A stretch of 22,853 nucleotides of DNA from Acidobacteriota bacterium (GTDB lineage Bacteria; Acidobacteriota; JAAYUB01; JAMOQF01), in NCBI GenBank assembly GCA_027040585.1, contig JALULU010000308.1:1-22853 (forward strand), read 5' to 3'. Of the stretch, positions 22,560-22,853 are shown piece after piece. Each line of letters begins with the position of its first letter. The stretch's first letter is position 1. The notes below the pieces were generated by a model, which did not search any database, was not told where the DNA came from, and was given only the letters and a program-made list of their open reading frames with translations. A program made the translations under genes and the position numbers.

Positions 22560-22853
22560 AAAAAATTCCAAAACTTGGTTTACTTACATTTTTACTCTTA
22601 ATAATTTCACTTTACATGGTTTTTCTATATGCTCCCGAAGAAAAGGTAATGGGAGAAATACAGAGGATTTTTTACTTTCACGTGGCTTCTGCATGGCTTG
22701 CCCTTTTTGCGTATACTGTGACTTTCATATGTTCAATACTCTATCTCGTTAAAAAGGAAAGAAAATTTGATACAATTGCCCTCTCATCTGCTGAAATTGG
22801 AGTTTTCTTTACAACCTTTGTGCTTATAAGTGGCCCACTATGGGCAAGGCCCA
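22556..22853 (+). CDS. ccmC: Heme-handling protein CcmC, 5' part only (cut by window end)
   Basis: 99 complete codons. Seen: TM1 (about 8-25), then APEEKVMGEIQRIFYFHVASAW (26-47), with His42 at the place of the first external heme-ligand histidine of CcmC, TM2 (about 46-64), and TM3 ending GPLWARP, which is the start of the tryptophan-rich (WWD) loop. CcmC holds heme and passes it to CcmE. GGAGG is 4 nt before the ATG, and the start overlaps the ccmB stop (ATGA). The rest of the protein, with the second histidine, lies outside. Confidence 0.93.
   Translation, partial: MKKIPKLGLLTFLLLIISLYMVFLYAPEEKVMGEIQRIFYFHVASAWLALFAYTVTFICSILYLVKKERKFDTIALSSAEIGVFFTTFVLISGPLWARP

Noticed and set aside
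1..22853. tRNA, rRNA, insertion sequence or prophage signatures
   Set aside because: I saw no cloverleaf with a T-loop consensus outside genes, no rRNA-like stretch, no transposase or integrase and no flanking inverted repeats with target duplications.

Overview
The window is AT-rich and densely packed, and it comes from a Gram-negative-type bacterium. The evidence is an LPS heptosyltransferase-like gene, signal peptides on secreted or periplasmic peptidases, and a System I cytochrome c maturation cluster. Shine-Dalgarno sites (AGGAGG/GGAGG) and sigma70-like promoters are easy to read. I cannot name the lineage. Roadblock/LC7 and PATAN (DUF4388) proteins, paired M16 peptidases, an ALDH4-type PruA and a variant CcmE together suggest a deep-branching or delta-proteobacteria/Acidobacteria-like lineage, but this is only inference.

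Layout. (1) 1-2120, minus: a secreted papain-family protease with two duplicated PPC domains and a discoidin-like domain, cut by the window edge, behind a near-consensus promoter. (2) 2482-2682, minus: a small DUF1858-like protein. (3) 2727-7327, minus: a three-gene amino-acid catabolism operon (group II PLP decarboxylase, AmaB/antiquitin-type dehydrogenase, PruA), bounded by a promoter at 7359-7387 and a hairpin terminator at 2695-2720. (4) 7414-11049, minus: an M16 peptidase pair, one member with HxxEH and one without. (5) 11126-12127, plus: a WaaF-like glycosyltransferase divergent from the M16 pair across overlapping promoters. (6) 12124-12408, minus: an FmdB-type zinc ribbon. (7) 12524-17086, minus: a six-gene set of PATAN, roadblock-like and Cache-HAMP proteins plus an extremely acidic, tryptophan-rich small protein, ending in a strong terminator. 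(8) 17163-17918, minus: a divergent crotonase-family protein. (9) 17990 to the window end, plus: pyrK-ccmE-ccmF-(34-aa membrane microprotein)-ccmA-ccmB-ccmC, tightly packed and truncated on the right.

How the genes work together. The catabolic operon would convert delta-1-piperideine-6-carboxylate/aminoadipate semialdehyde and glutamate semialdehyde/P5C to amino-dicarboxylic acids, a lysine and proline/arginine degradation theme. The ccm genes export and attach heme to c-type cytochromes through a CcmE that carries a CxxxY heme-binding motif instead of the usual histidine motif. The best candidate for an undescribed system is region 7: a transmembrane Cache-HAMP receptor that ends just after HAMP with no output domain, co-transcribed with soluble PATAN and roadblock-type adaptor proteins. 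Such proteins elsewhere work with small GTPases or in polarity and motility control, but no GTPase, kinase or cyclase is encoded in the window.
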